A stretch of 64,000 nt of DNA. Source: Adiantum capillus-veneris (taxonomy: Eukaryota; Streptophyta; Polypodiopsida; Polypodiales; Pteridaceae). The notes beneath the pieces were generated by a model. It was not told where the DNA came from and ran no database searches. It saw only the letters and a list, made by a program, of their open reading frames with translations. The position numbers were made by a program, and so were the translations under genes. The stretch lies in the NCBI GenBank assembly GCA_014529385.2, contig CM043963.1, positions 97,292,412-97,356,411 of the forward strand, given 5' to 3'. Positions 1 to 11,920 of the stretch are shown in pieces (within the stretch, counting starts at the first letter, position 1; every line of letters starts with the position of its first letter).

Positions 1-510
1 CCGGTGGTCGGAAGTCAATGGCCGGTGGCCGGTGGCCGAATTCAATGGTCGGTGGCCGAATTCAAAAGCGGACTTGTCTTCTCAAGGGCGGCCACACACG
101 GGTGGATTGGAGGGTCCGATTTGGACTTATTCACACAAGGGCGGCTACACATGGCTGCCTCTCATGAGAGAGGACAGCCCTTTTGGCCTATAAAAGGAGG
201 CCATTTCTACACACATTTCATATAGTGTGTGAAGTTGATGCAACAAGGTGAGTGTGAGGTGGTGAGAGTGAAGCAAGGTGGGAGCTCCATTAAGGGTATA
301 ATCCCTTTGTAAACTACTTCTTATTTTGAAGTACTAAAGCCATTGAGTGGCTGCTTTCTCGTGGACGTAGCCCACATTGGGTGAACCACGTATATCGTGT
401 GTACTCTCTCTCTCTCTCTCTCTACTCTATAATCTCGTGTGTGTGAAATTTGTCTCTCTCCATTAAGTAATCTACTCAATTATCTATTTAGCTACGTCTT
501 ATTTCCTAAC
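1..510 (+). mobile_element. Copia-type LTR, right-hand part
   Basis: This looks like the promoter-to-U5 part of a Ty1/copia-type LTR cut by the window edge. A TATA box (CCTATAAAAGG) lies at about 186-196. A stretch at 361-396 has the 'GTGGACGTAG...GGTGAACCACGTA' pattern that is typical of the U5 of plant Copia LTRs. The first 60 bases hold two or three copies of a GGTGGCCGAATTCAATGGTC-like unit. A CT run lies at 404-422. I could not find a convincing primer-binding site downstream, so the exact right end (about 505-510, or nearer 584) is uncertain. The internal region is not recognisable to the right, so this may be a solo or truncated LTR. Confidence 0.55.
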
Positions 511-1291
511 AATAGTCTTTGGAGAAGAAGCAAAGGAGGGAAGTGCTGCCCGATTCTCGTCTTGAGAACTCCATTGGATCAGAAATTCGAGTGGATTTCA
601 TCCCCTAATCACGGTAATATCGATTTAATTTATGCTTTGCTGCAAATTTCTTCATCATTCTCTTAATTCCTCATCTATTATGCTTAATCATAGCTATATT
701 TCTCAATAGCTGCTCTCTAATTCTCCATATCATTATTCTATTACATAATCATCATCCAATAGTTAATTATGCAAGCCATTAGCCTCTCCTAATCATAGAT
801 TAATGCATGATTAGTAAGCAAAATTCTCCCGCTAGTCATCACAGTAAATAATTGTCAAGTTGGTAATGATGTGGATTTGGTCAATCTCACCCTATTACCA
901 CACAATATTTGAGTAACTAAATTAGATTCAATATGTTCAAAGATTAGGAAGTAATTAAGGAAAATTAATCCGTCATTAATCCACCAAGAAGGGAATTTCC
1001 TCTCACCTATGCATACAGTAATTCTGCATCTATTTGCATTAGGAAGGTGATTGAGCATGTATAATTCACCTCTCTAGTAATTTAGTTGGTAAAAATCTGA
1101 TATTCCTAATTACCTAGGCCAAGTAATTAATTTTAGATCCAGTTCCCATAGAACAAGTAAGGTACTATCCATAAATTACTATGTCTTGAAGGAAATCTAA
1201 CCCTCGTATAAAAGGAACTGTTCAGTGATTCTAATCTGTCATCTTGATTGTTATGGTACTCTCGGACATTAGTTCTTTTCTCCAAGTTTAA

Positions 1292-1489
1292 CAATTAAGT
1301 AGTGAGTATAAAATAGCCCCGGTAAAGAGAACTCGCTTCGGTGGTGCCCACGACCGCGAGGCGGGAACAAGCAACGTGAATGGGAAAGGAAAAGCTCCCA
1401 TGGACGACCAAGTACCGGCCATCTCACGGGCCAATGACGAGGAAATGGAGGAGGTAGGTCACATTTTAAATTCAAGTTGTTTAATTTAA
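1292..1489 (+). other. short open frame, unrecognised
   Basis: An open frame of 65 codons without an in-frame early ATG. Its middle has protein-like composition (charged, with Gly and Pro). The peptide includes KRTRFGGAHDREAGT and later DEEMEE followed by GTAGGT, which could be a splice donor. It could be the start of a retroelement gag or a host exon; I do not recognise it. No neighbouring coding piece supports either reading. Confidence 0.2.
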
Positions 1490-1783
1490 CATTTCATACG
1501 ATAAGTTAGGAAAGAACATATCCCTAAACATGTTGGAGAAATCCGACAGAAACCTCGGCATTTGAATTGAAGTGTATATTAAATTCTAAGTAGGAAAGAA
1601 GTGGTTGATGGATATACTGTTTGAAATAGGAAAGAATGTCTGCTAGGGAAAATTTAGCTCGGCATGTTCATTTCTATTTCCAATGTTGATACTAGTTCGA
1701 ACCCCCTCCTGATCACAGGGGGCAGAGTTCCTGGTTAAGGGCTCTTGAATCCACGACTGCTGGTTAAGCGGTGGATACCCACG

Positions 1784-1866
1784 ACTTGCTTTCTATGTGG
1801 TGGGAACCCACGTCTTGCTTTCTATGCGGTGGGAATGTCCACATCGTGCTTTCTATGCGGTGGACA
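1784..1866. repeat. tandem repeat, about 30-bp unit, 3 copies
   Basis: Three successive copies of TGCTTTCTATGYGGTGG followed by a short variable part with CCAC. The copies differ by a few bases. The function is unknown. Confidence 0.7.
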
Positions 1867-2501
1867 TACCTAGTTGTATGGGCAACTAGGCGATAATGGG
1901 AGGAGTAAACTCTCGCTGGACGAGGGATGTTGTACCTCCAGAGCATTGGAATTTTAATGAATAAGTTTGAGTAGAATTTTTACTAGAATTACCGTCTTGG
2001 TGCCGCTTTGCAATACTGGTTGAAGGGCTGTATTAAGGAACTTGTGAATCGGAAACTAATCAATGAACTTATGTGTTGAACAACCATGTGTGGTAGTAAT
2101 TAGATAACAAAAAGGAAGTGTGAGTATGGGGTGGAAAGTGGGGGCTTGGCTCGGGTTGCCAATGCCTATGAGAAGGGTGGTCCCGATTAGTCGGGAAATC
2201 TCCGTCCCCATAGTTCTATAAGTTGACGCTAGTATTACTCATTGCCCCTAGAGCGGAAAAGTTTCAAGTGTACGTGCCTCTGAAACATGGGGCAAAAGGC
2301 ACTCAGGACTTCTCTCCTCTTGGAAGGTGGGTCTTAGGATCGCTAGATAAGTTAATCACGCTTACCCTGCAAGGTGGAACTAGATCTCGATGCTAGTAGG
2401 CTCGAACTCGATTCCCATAGCGATGAGAGATCGTCCGCTAGATGAACCATAAACCACTTTGTTTGCTTCCGCTATAGATCTAGTGGCCACCAGGTTTACC
2501 A

Positions 2502-2960
2502 TCAGATCCGTCGTCTGAGACGACGGGGTGCGGACCTCACACCTGTCATAACAAAGTCTAACTGCTCAATGAAAATAGAGAAATATTTACTTACATCCTG
2601 GCGTACTACCTTCAGCCTTGCACCAGCTTCCTCTGGCGTAATCACCTCTTGAAACTGCTCCAAAAATTGACTTTGCAATCTTTGCCATGATTCTCGATCA
2701 CTGCTCTCCAAATTATCGGACCACACCTTGGCTCGCCCTTGCATCAACATCGGCATCGTCTCTAAATTTTTGCATCTGTCAACATACGCATCGACAGCAG
2801 CCACAACTCAAAATCTGCTAACCAGTCCTCGGGATCTTCAATGCCCGTAAATATGGGGCCAAAACCTGGCTCCACCATCTCTACTAGCTTCAAACTCGAC
2901 CATCAAACACCTCGACCATCAGCCAACCACTTTGTCGGCTAAAAAACACTTCTTCCAATC
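2502..2960 (-). pseudogene. LTR-retroelement gag remnant
   Basis: Minus-strand coding remnant of a capsid-like Gag. Peptide segments such as IFTGIEDPEDWLADFE and LMQGRAKVWSDNLESSD, followed by WQRLQSQFLEQFQ, follow the pattern of the retrotransposon gag family: an acidic start, WL, then a Trp-rich helix and F...F. The remnant is broken and short. The sequence to its right (up to about 3.65 kb) would be its leader and LTR on the same strand. No pol part is seen to its left, so this is the 5' end of an old minus-strand element. Confidence 0.65.
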
Positions 2961-3215
2961 GCAAATTGGAGTAGCAGACGTCTCCTCAAACGGGGCACTA
3001 GAAGATGGAGAGGGGGAATAGGGAACACACCCAGCACACAACACAATGCCTCACTATAGCCCAGGGTATACACAGCACCCAAATCCACTAGAGTTCACCT
3101 ACAAAACTTGACACTACCCGCAAGAAAACCACCACCTGCACTCAACCATACGCACACACGTCTTGCAATGCACCAGACAGACTCAATCACTCCGCTCCGC
3201 TCAATTCACAGCCTT

Positions 3216-3483
3216 CCACACACACACACAGCCTCTCTTTACCTCTCTTTGCACGACAAAGCTCGGGGGGGCACACACGTCTACACACACCCGGAAACAC
3301 ACGCACACAAGCAGAGAAGAGAAGGGTGAAGGAGAAGGGGGAATGACTTCCACACACACACACAGCCTCTCTCTACCTCTCTTTGCACGACAAATCTCGG
3401 GGGGGCACACACGTCTACACACACCCGGAAACACACGCACACAAGCAGAGAAGAGAAGGGGGAAGGGGAAGGGGGAATGACTC
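3216..3483. repeat. 134-bp tandem duplication
   Basis: Two adjacent, nearly identical copies of a 134-bp unit. Each has an ACAC run, CCTCTCTTTGCACGACAAA, a G7 run, and a GAGAAGAGAAGG purine tract. The only changes I see by eye are a few substitutions. The overlapping open frames on both strands are by-products of the repeat. Confidence 0.85.
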
Positions 3484-4002
3484 CCAAAAATAGTGGAGAA
3501 TAGCCTTCTAGCATATGCAACACCGTATACAACCCAATACACTGCCGGCATGAACCTCGGCAACAAGACAATTCCTCAAAGCCTAAACAGTCCAAGGACC
3601 ATAATGGCAAAAAGCCCTAAAAAACGAACGTATACATCCTTTTATAGGAATGGGTCTAGGAGACCTAAAAATGAAATAGTAGGTGAGCTCCCATCTCGTG
3701 CACTTCACTTGTAGCTTCATTTGGAATTCCCTTTGCATTGTCACCACTTGGCACTTTTGATTTTTTTGGTATCTGCATGATGCACACCTTTTGACTCCTT
3801 GTCCGCTCAATTTGGCCACCCTTTCACTTGCACTTTGGTACTTTGGACTCTTCTCAGATTGGTTCTCTCTCTTCCCTTGCTTGACATTTGTGGTGGGCGG
3901 GATAGGCCCCCTTGGCCATGCCCCTTGAAGCTTTCGAACTCTCTCTCCATCGCTTGTTGTCCACTGGCCGTGTGATAAGCCCCTTGACTTGCCTCAAACT
4001 CT

Positions 4003-4005
<3 letters not shown>

Positions 4006-4067
<62 letters not shown>
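4006..4067. repeat. (CT)n microsatellite
   Basis: Uninterrupted CT dinucleotide run of about 31 units. Confidence 0.97.
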
Positions 4068-4071
<4 letters not shown>

Positions 4072-4128
4072 CAATGCATGTTGTCGCATGACCTCCCCCT
4101 TGTTGAGCAATAGCAACATCGCTATTGC

Positions 4129-4146
4129 GGGGGGGGGGGGGGGGGG
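4129..4146. repeat. poly-G run
   Basis: Eighteen consecutive G residues. The length may be unreliable in an assembly. Confidence 0.9.
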
Positions 4147-4169
4147 CACTTGCCCTCAAAAAATTGGCC

Positions 4170-7040
4170 TCTAAGCAAGCGTGGCGCGGGAACCCTGGTT
4201 ACCACTGAACGGCCATGTCATCATTGTATATCGCTAGCACATGGCACCGGCCAAGGCCACGCCACCACAACCACAGAAATCCACCACCATGCGCCACTGT
4301 AGGGCCGCCTCATGCCAGGCACAGTGCCCCAATGGGCTGCCATCGCCAGGGAGCTCACAACAAGCTCACGCCATCCCATTCTCTATAATGGTCTCACGGG
4401 CTGGGTTAAATATACTCCACTCTCTTAAGAGGACTGCACATGTGGGTTATACAGAAGCCACGTGGAAGCTCCAGGATCAAATGGCCTCCATGCCATCTAA
4501 AAAAACTTTATAAAAACCCATTGTTTTGCCCTGCTTTCCCTAGCTTGTCGATTGTTCATTGGTGATCCATTTGCTGAGCCGCAAAAAATGGCCATAATTT
4601 CATCATGTCGACTTGAACACCCCTTGCTCTAGCCGCACATCACAATTCTCTAAGCCCTCGGAACTGAGGCCATAAAAACCAACCAAAGCATCTGCAATCA
4701 ACTTCGGATAAGTGTACCCAATCTTCCGGCTTCTATATCTTTTCGCTCCTGGTATCGTTGGACATGTCGTCAATTCTTGCTAGCTTCATATGATGCATAC
4801 CCTACTCTAGAACCTTGTTGAGGCTCAAAAGATACCAGATAGTACACCTCCCCATGTGGTCACGTGGGCACCAACCTAGCCCCCGACAAAACTTCAATTG
4901 GCCATAACTTGCTATCCATGGCTCCTATCTGCAATCTGAAAAGACAAGTAGGCTCCATAAATTGAGCACTACACGTCTATAACTTGTCGTCCACTTGGAC
5001 CACCTATCCCAAGATGCCCTGTCCGGCAAGAATATGCAACACACGGAACCTTCAACCTTCAATATCTTGGGCTCCGTAGCTCTGTTGGATGAGCCGTCTG
5101 GACCTGCTTCTTTAGCACTCAAGCTAGACATTTTTGGACCTAAAGCTTTCATCTCGCATCTCCTTCACTTGCTCTCCACCTTAGCCCCTTATGGAGCACT
5201 TCTTGGCGTATAAACCACATCATTCATACATCTCCATTGCTACCTGTGAGCCCATGATCTTCCTAGCTGCTCGAGCCTTTTGCCATGATTTTGCTAGCCT
5301 GTAGATATCTACCCATGTCATCTTCTATGGTCAACACACTTTGGCTGTACCAATGGTGGATCCACCTTGAAGGCATCAAATCTTAGCTTAGGCATGTATA
5401 GTCAGCTTGTTTAGAGCTTGTGTAGCAAGCCATTGTTGAATTTTGCAGAGAAATGGTAGGAACAAGAAGTGTTGCAGCTCGTTTTTGTTGTTTTTGGCTC
5501 CTTAAACATCATTTTTTACATATGTCCATCACACGAAGTTGGATGGATATGATCCAGGAGTTTAGGTTGGGATTTTGGCACATTATAGAACAATGGTGGT
5601 GCCTATTTCCTAAAAAATTGATCAAAATTATAGCAGATGCAACAGCAACAAGTTTATGCTGCATTTTTTGGTCGAAAACGGATGTTTTTGGTATATCTCT
5701 CACACGCGGACTCATATATATGTGATCCAGGATTCTACCCTAGGGTTTTGGCATGTTTTGGATACATTGATCATATCAACATTTTGAGTGTTGAATTTTG
5801 TTTGCAACAGGCTGTCAAAACAATCTCGACACATCGAAGTTTTGCAGTTTGATTCCTACATTGTAGAGAGTGATGTGATTTGAATCTTTGGCTATGTATG
5901 GCACACTATGGTGCTATTGGAGAGAGAATTCACCTTGTTTTTCATATGCAAGTGATGCTTTGGGATGTAAATTTCGGATCTTTACACATCTGGATGCGGC
6001 TTTATGCACATTGTATGACTGTGTGGGACATTTCAGAGAGCTTTTTTGCAAAGTTTCGTGCAGTTTCATGCTATGTATGCATTTTTTGGATACGCTTGAG
6101 CTAGGTGTAGCTCATAGGTAGTAGGTTTATAGATTAGCAGCATTTTTGGACAACTTCACGTCCATAGAGCCACTCGTTTAGGAGTGAGTTGTTTTGCCAC
6201 GCTTTTGGTAGCATATGTAGACCATTTTGTGGATATGTTTACTGAGACACTGAGTGTTTGTCCTTATGCTATTTGGTGATATTTTGCTCAAGATACAGGG
6301 GAAACTCTGTCCGTCTGTCCCCAGATTCTCACCATGGTTTATGTGTATTTGCAGTTTACTCTCTGATGGCTTAGTTGTAAAGTAACTCCCACTCTGGCAG
6401 TTATATAAAGTTTTTAAGCTTGCGGTTGCATTGAGTTTTGGCTCATTTTGCAAAGGAAACTTTGTTTGTTTTTCCCCATATTCTCGCCATAAAATTTTGT
6501 AGTGTTATGACATCTTCTACAGTAGTTGATAATTTCCACTTTGACAGTGATCGAGTGTTCACTCTCATTTCGTGACAGGTTTTGTCAGCTTGGACACGTT
6601 TTGGTGTTCTTGTACCCACTCTCACACGAGTGAGGATTAGCGTATGCATTTCACAGGTTTTTTGCAGATGTTTGCAGGCAGTTTCTCTTGTGGGATGCTT
6701 TTTGAGCTAGTTTTCTCTCTACTTGCGTATATGGTTATGCGCTTTACGCTCGTTTGAGCAGTTTGTCCTAGTTTATGCTTGCAGATAGCAGATTGTGGAG
6801 TTGTTTTATGCACATGTGAGCATCAATTTTGATGCGATTGGTCATGGTTTTCATGACTGTGTAGTGATCAAGTGATCTCCCACTTTTGTTGCCATTTTGG
6901 CATTCACTTATGGAAAAATACATGTGTGACAATGAGAGACGGCGGTCTTGTTCTTGTCGATACTAGCATTGTTGGCATTGAGGTCACACAGAGCACATTA
7001 GGCATCGTTGTTTCAGGCGTATGAGATAGCAGCGAAGATC
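4170..7040. other. long non-coding stretch
   Basis: I recognise no gene. From about 5450 the sequence has diverged internal duplications: a segment near 5540-5600 resembles one near 5710-5770, and one near 6290-6400 resembles one near 6450-6550. This could be the 5' half of the Copia whose protease region follows at 7.04 kb, but no gag motif was found. Confidence 0.4.
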
Positions 7041-7041
7041 T

Positions 7042-7490
7042 ATGCATGGTGCACATGAGGTTTTGACACATGCTAGAGAAGTGTCTTCATATGCTAGTGA
7101 TAGTGATGTCACATTTGTATTTAGCATTTCTCCTTATTACATGTTTTTGAGCAATGACACTTCTTCACGTTGGTTGCTAGATGAGGATGCAGTTTTCCAT
7201 GTCACACTGCATCGAGACTGGTTTAGCACCTTCTCTAGTGGGAATTTTGGTTGTGTGCACTTTGCCGATGGTTCGACGTTTGACATAGAAGGTGCATGAG
7301 ATGATTGTTTGTCTTTGCCCATTGGTGCATCATACATGCTACAACATCTGTGATACATTCCTCTGCTAAGATAGAGCTTGATCTCAATGAGACATTTAGC
7401 AGAGTTCGGTTGTGAGATACTGCTTAGAGAGCAATCTTTCCAGATGCATTGTGGTTCATTAGTGATTGCAAGAGGAGCCCACAACAGTTG
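7042..7490 (+). pseudogene. Copia protease and GAG-pre-integrase remnant
   Basis: Plus-strand remnant of a Copia polyprotein. The first part (7042-7299) has the WLLD...HVTLHRDWFS and GNFGCVHFADGST pattern of the Copia aspartic protease region. The sequence to about 7480 still reads like the GAG-pre-integrase region (for example GSLVIARG). The element is broken. The rest of pol is not seen before the LTR at 7925. It shares orientation with the larger Copia downstream. Confidence 0.75.
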
Positions 7491-7530
7491 TTAGATCGGG
7501 CCTTGATACTAACAAGTCAAACATGAGATG

Positions 7531-7673
7531 GCCTGGTATATCCACAATCCACAATTGCATGACTGACAACCCCAGTTGCAAATGCTGCATTGTGGATATA
7601 CCAGGCCGTTGTGGATATACCAACATTTGCAATGCCCACAATGCAGCATTTGCAACTGGGGTTGTCAGTCATG
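7531..7673. repeat. nested palindrome (37-bp perfect arms)
   Basis: The arms 7558-7594 and 7637-7673 are perfect reverse complements over 37 bp, with 42 bp between them. A second overlapping pair, 7531-7548 and 7589-7606 (GCCTGGTATATCCACAAT and its complement), is also perfect over 18 bp. A third partial copy of TTGTGGATATACCA lies at about 7610-7623. The structure would fold into alternative hairpins. Confidence 0.95.
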
Positions 7674-7912
7674 TGATAACTGACACTAGCACGATGCATA
7701 GTGGAGTTTTACAAACCATATAGAGTTGCCTGTGGGATTTATATGTAGGCTCTAGTATAGGTATGCATGCTCGCCTACCACTAGAGCCGATACGATTGTG
7801 TGTAGATCGATAGAATGAGCCAATGGGCATAGGTTGAGAGAGTCTCTCACCTATTTTCTTGTACATACTAGTATTTTAGCTAGTAGGACACACTTTTTGG
7901 CACATTCATCTT

Positions 7913-8173
7913 CAAGTGGGAGATTGTTGAGAGACAGGTGCATGTGCCTTGCTTGGTTGCCTAAGCTATGAGCGTTCACCCACTAATACCTTATTCTTAT
8001 GTGTATATACAAAGAATAAGGAACAACTCATACTTGAGTCTTGATCCACCCACACACTATGTACTCTCTCCTTCCCACATGCACACCGCATTGCACACGC
8101 ATTCATCCGCTTACACGCACTCTTCAATTGGTATCATAGCCAGTGGGTATAGATTGAGAGAGTTTCTCACCTA
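7913..8173 (+). mobile_element. Copia LTR (7925-8126) with both PPT and PBS
   Basis: A 202-bp LTR running from TGTTGAGAGA to ...CTCTTCA. A Copia-type polypurine tract (AAGTGGGAGAT, 7914-7924) abuts it on the left. An initiator-Met-type primer-binding site (TTGGTATCATAGCC, 8128-8141) follows on the right. Inside the LTR, GTATATACAAAG near 8000 could be its TATA box. The first 36 bases of the leader (8138-8173) are repeated at 7818-7853, left of the polypurine tract, with four transitions. The LTR is therefore the shared middle repeat of two units, or the 3' LTR of one very short unit joined to another. Confidence 0.8.
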
Positions 8174-8175
8174 GA

Positions 8176-8446
8176 GAGTACCAGGAAATTGAGAATCAGA
8201 TACCGCCAGGTAAGTATGAAGTTCATAGAGTTAATATCATTGATGTGGATAATCAGGATGTGGACGTTCTGGAAAATAAAAGAGCACAAGGTGAAAGGGA
8301 GATAGAGACTGAGTGTGAAACCAAGGTTTGTTATGCAAAAGAAAAGGTGAAAGAAGGCAAAGAGCAGCCAAAAGACAAGCAGAAGAAGGCATCATCAAAA
8401 GATCAAGCAGAGGATTTCCATCGGGGTGGAGTCATCCAAAGTAATT
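8176..8446 (+). pseudogene. unassigned coding remnant
   Basis: An open stretch between the LTR above and the next Copia. It encodes a hydrophilic, Lys/Glu-rich peptide that begins near IPPGKYEVHRVNIID and ends near EDFHRGGVIQS. It could be the gag tail of the Tat-like Gypsy at 13.0 kb, which would make the Copia at 8447-12997 an insertion inside that Gypsy. The match is by position and style only. I recognise no domain. Confidence 0.3.
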
Positions 8447-8892
8447 AGCTTCTTCATCTTTTCCAAGCTGTGTGTGTTTCCCTGCAACCCTATTTCCAGC
8501 AATTGGTATCAGAGCAGGTTGCATCCTCCCAGGCAGCTTAGTCACCAACATTGCTAGCACACGCCTACTCATTGTCTCAAATTTTAATGAGCTTTGGTCA
8601 ACATCAGAAGGTCAATAAATACTTTGATTAAGCTCGTAGAGCTGAGTCTGGTCAGATTTTCCATTCGTGCTCATTTTGGCAGTATTGTGCAAGCAATTTT
8701 GTCATTTTGTGCAAAATTTCTATCAATGACATTTTTTGCATAGCATGTCCCCTACATTCTTCTTCAACTTATGCTATATAGCATGCATTAGTCCCGTTTC
8801 ATTTCTCCTCTTTTTGGATAGTTTTCACATCAGATGCAGGCATTTGCCATGGCTAACAACAACACAGATGTGTTCAAGATGTTTGGTGTTAA

Positions 8893-9553
8893 ATGAACAC
8901 TTTCCTTGCTGGTATCAAGGGTATTAATAAGAAAATTATTTTTATATGCAAAGTCATTTTTGACAGTTTCCTTGTGCAGACTGTTCTTGATGCTTTGCCA
9001 GATTCTTACCAGACTTTTGCTAGTACTTGGGAGACACTATATATCAAGGAAATCCTGAAGTTGTCAAATTTGATGCATTATGCACATTGCTATTGCAAGA
9101 GTCACTTTCAAGAAAAGCAGGGCTAAATAGTGTGCAATTGACCATGCCTTTATTGGTGTTTAAAGTTAAAGTGGTAAAAATAATGTAGCCACTTCTCATG
9201 GTTCTTTTGTGAAAGGAAAAACACATTTTCCTAATGCTTTTGCTTGCAGCACTTTGTCTGGAAATTCTGGTGAAAAGGGCAAAAAGAAGATGTGTTTCCA
9301 TTATTGTAAAGTTAATGATCACTTGATCAAGCAGCAGTGTCCAAAATTGAGGGCAAAAGAGGCTAAGAAGAAAGAGGTTGGTTCCACTACAAGTGCAGCT
9401 ATTGTAGAGTCTTTTGTGAAGGGAGATTGTGATGCTCATGTAGATATAGAATGGGCATTTAGTGCAGAGTGCACTTATGATCGTTCTATCCATGATAATC
9501 CTTCTTTCCGTGATGCATGTATGTCTATTGATGCAGATGCTCTTGTGTGGTAA
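8893..9553 (+). pseudogene. Copia gag remnant with zinc-knuckle region
   Basis: Gag part of the Copia. A segment near 9000 (DALPDSYQTFASTWETL) has the helical gag pattern. A Cys/His cluster near 9285-9340 is a degenerate zinc knuckle. The protease motif FDSGATKHIT lies just after, near 9555-9585. Broken. Confidence 0.75.
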
Positions 9554-9891
9554 TTTGACAGTGGTGCTACAAAACACATTACCTTTAATCGTGACATTTA
9601 CATCTCTCGAGGATGTCCCTCATGGGAATTCAGTCACTTGTGCCAACATGCCTCTTATCCGATCAAGGAAGCTGGAAAGATTGTGTTGAAGACTACGAAT
9701 GGCAATTATTTCACACTTGTTGATGCACTTTATGTACATGGGATCAAGAAGAACCTTTTGTATGTATCTTCACTTGGTAGACTTGGTCTTGTTGTCAAAT
9801 TTATTGATGACAGATGTACAATTCATGATCTCAGTTTTGGTGATGAAATTGTTGTATCTCATATTTTGTGTCGTAGGCTATATAAGTCACT

Positions 9892-10435
9892 TTGTATGAC
9901 AAGTGTGGGAAAAAAATTATAGTTGTGGATTCAAAGGCTATTTCAGATGCTAAACTTTGGCATGCACATATTGGGCATCTAAATTTTTTCAGTTTACCGC
10001 GTTTGCACAAATCTGATATGGTTGCTTCTTTGTCGCCTCTTGAAGCACCTGTAAATCATGTTTGTGAAGGTTGTATTTTGGGAACGATGCACCGTTTGAA
10101 GTTTCCAAAGGATGGTTCAATAAGAGCTACATGCAGGTTACAGCTTGTGCATAGTGATGTTTGTGGCCTATGCAAACACCGTCCTTAGGCAATTACCTAT
10201 ACTTTGTGACTTTCATTGATGATTACTCCAAGCATGCATGGTGTATCCACTTAAAGCTACGTCTAAAGTGTTTATGTGCGTCAATAAATTTTTGGTTATG
10301 GCTGAAAATGTCTCTAAATATACTATGGGCACCCTCCGTTCAGATCAAGGGGGGGAGTATGTGTCTCATGAGTTTAATGCACTTTTGGCTAGTCATAGGA
10401 TAAAACACCGATGTACATTTCTGTATACACCTTAG
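9892..10435 (+). pseudogene. Copia integrase remnant
   Basis: The GAG-pre-integrase zinc site is visible as H..H....C..C (LWHAHIGHLNF and CEGCILG). It is followed by core segments VTFIDDYSKHAW and LRSDQGGEYVS, which carry the acidic residues expected of the DDE fold. Broken into several frames. Confidence 0.85.
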
Positions 10436-11240
10436 CAAAATGGTGTTTTTGAAAGCAAAAACAGGTTGCTTACGAAGATGCACGATGTATGGTCAAAATT
10501 CAAGCTTTACCACATTCATTTTGGATTGAGGCCATCATGTGTGATACTTATGTACTTAATAGGTGTCCTACAAAAGCTTTTCATTCTATGACTCCATATG
10601 AAGCATGAAATGATAGAAAGCCATCTATTGATCACATGCGTGTTTTTGGTTGGTTGGCTTATGCATTGGTGCCACAAATGTAGTGCTGAAAATTGGGCAA
10701 TAAGGTTGTCAAATGCATTTTTGTTGGTATATTATTGAAAGAAAAGATTACAGGTTGTACCATCCACAAACAAATTGTATCTTGGTTTCACAAGATGTTG
10801 TGGTTGAGGAAGATTCTGTTCAGCCTTTGTTGTCATGTACTAGAGACAATAATGTAAGCTTTCATGACATTTATGACAGTTTTTTGCCTCTTTTCAGTGG
10901 GGCGAAAACTTGAATGTAAATTCCAATGAGGCAAATGTACAGCCTATGGGGGTTTCAAAAAATGCTTTAGATCAGTCAATTTTTGACGCAGATGTACATG
11001 ATGTACTTGATGTGGAAAGCACTAAGAATGAGCATGCCAGAGGTATGCCAAAATGGCTAGTGCATACTTTGTGTGACAGTAAATTGGATGCACCTTTGTC
11101 ATTCTAGTGCATTCTAGTTGTACTCATTCAGGTTCTTGCCATGCATCTTATGCATCATATTGTTATGCTTTGGTGGTTTTTAGATTATGTGATATAGAGG
11201 AATTTTAATCTTTTGATGAAGCACAAATTCAAAAAATTGG

Positions 11241-11920
11241 ATGGCTTCTATGCAATCAAAATATGATGCACTTACAGAAAATGGCACATGGATTTTATGT
11301 GATTTGCCTCCTAGAAAAAAGGTAATTGATACAAAGTGGATTTACAAGTTAAAATGTAAGCTGGACATTAAGATTGATTGCTTTAAGGCTCGACTTGTTG
11401 CAAAAGGTTATGCATGGCAAAAAGGCATAGAGTATAAAGAAACTTTTTCTCCCACTTGCTGTATGACTACTGTACGTTTTCTATGTGCATTGCAGGATGG
11501 AAAGTAATCACTCAGATATTATTATTTCTTTCTTGAATGGTGACATATTTGAGGAAATTTATGTAACGCAGCCTCGCTATTTTGTCATTAAAGGACTGGA
11601 AGATAAAGTGTACAAATATCAGAAAGCTTTGTATGGGTTGAAGCAATCTCCTCATGCTTGGTATAAGAAAGCTGACACTCATTTGGTCAAACGAGGCTTT
11701 TGTAAATGTCCAACAAAAAGAACTTTGTATGTAAAACGTTAGGGCAATGTACTTCTCATCATTGTTCTATATGTGGATGATTTGCTAATCATTGGTCTAA
11801 ATGATGTACATATTGTTGGATTTAAGGATGATTTGAATGCTCCTTTCAAGATGAAAGATTTGGGTTTGTTGCATCATTACTTGGGCATATAGTTTAAGCA
11901 ACATGATGGTGGTATTGCCT
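11241..11920 (+). pseudogene. Copia reverse transcriptase remnant
   Basis: Typical Copia RT pattern: NGTWILCDLPPRKKVIDTKW, then FKARLVAKGYAWQKGIEY, FLNGDIFEEIYVTQP, ALYGLKQSPHAWY, and the catalytic-box pattern LYVDDLLII near 11.77 kb. Broken. Confidence 0.9.

Larger units (their letters stand above)
511..2500. other. non-coding stretch, no gene recognised
   Basis: I see no gene of known type here. The stretch is AT-rich up to about 1260. It then holds a short open frame (1292-1489), two RNA polymerase III-like boxes (1655-1704) and a small tandem repeat (1784-1866), listed separately. It may be the untranslated leader of the element whose LTR end lies at 1-510, but no domain supports that. 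Confidence 0.4.
2961..4170 (-). mobile_element. probable leader and LTR of the minus-strand element
   Basis: Non-coding sequence upstream of the minus-strand gag remnant. A TATA box is readable on the minus strand at about 3638-3648 (CCTATAAAAGG), with a pyrimidine-rich region downstream of it, as in R-U5. The stretch includes a 134-bp tandem duplication and purine/pyrimidine tracts. I could not locate the second LTR or a primer-binding site, so the borders are guesses. Confidence 0.35.

Noticed and set aside
3163-3610. Several overlapping open frames of 70-120 codons on both strands
   Set aside because: They arise from the 134-bp tandem duplication and its low-complexity sequence; no protein-like pattern.
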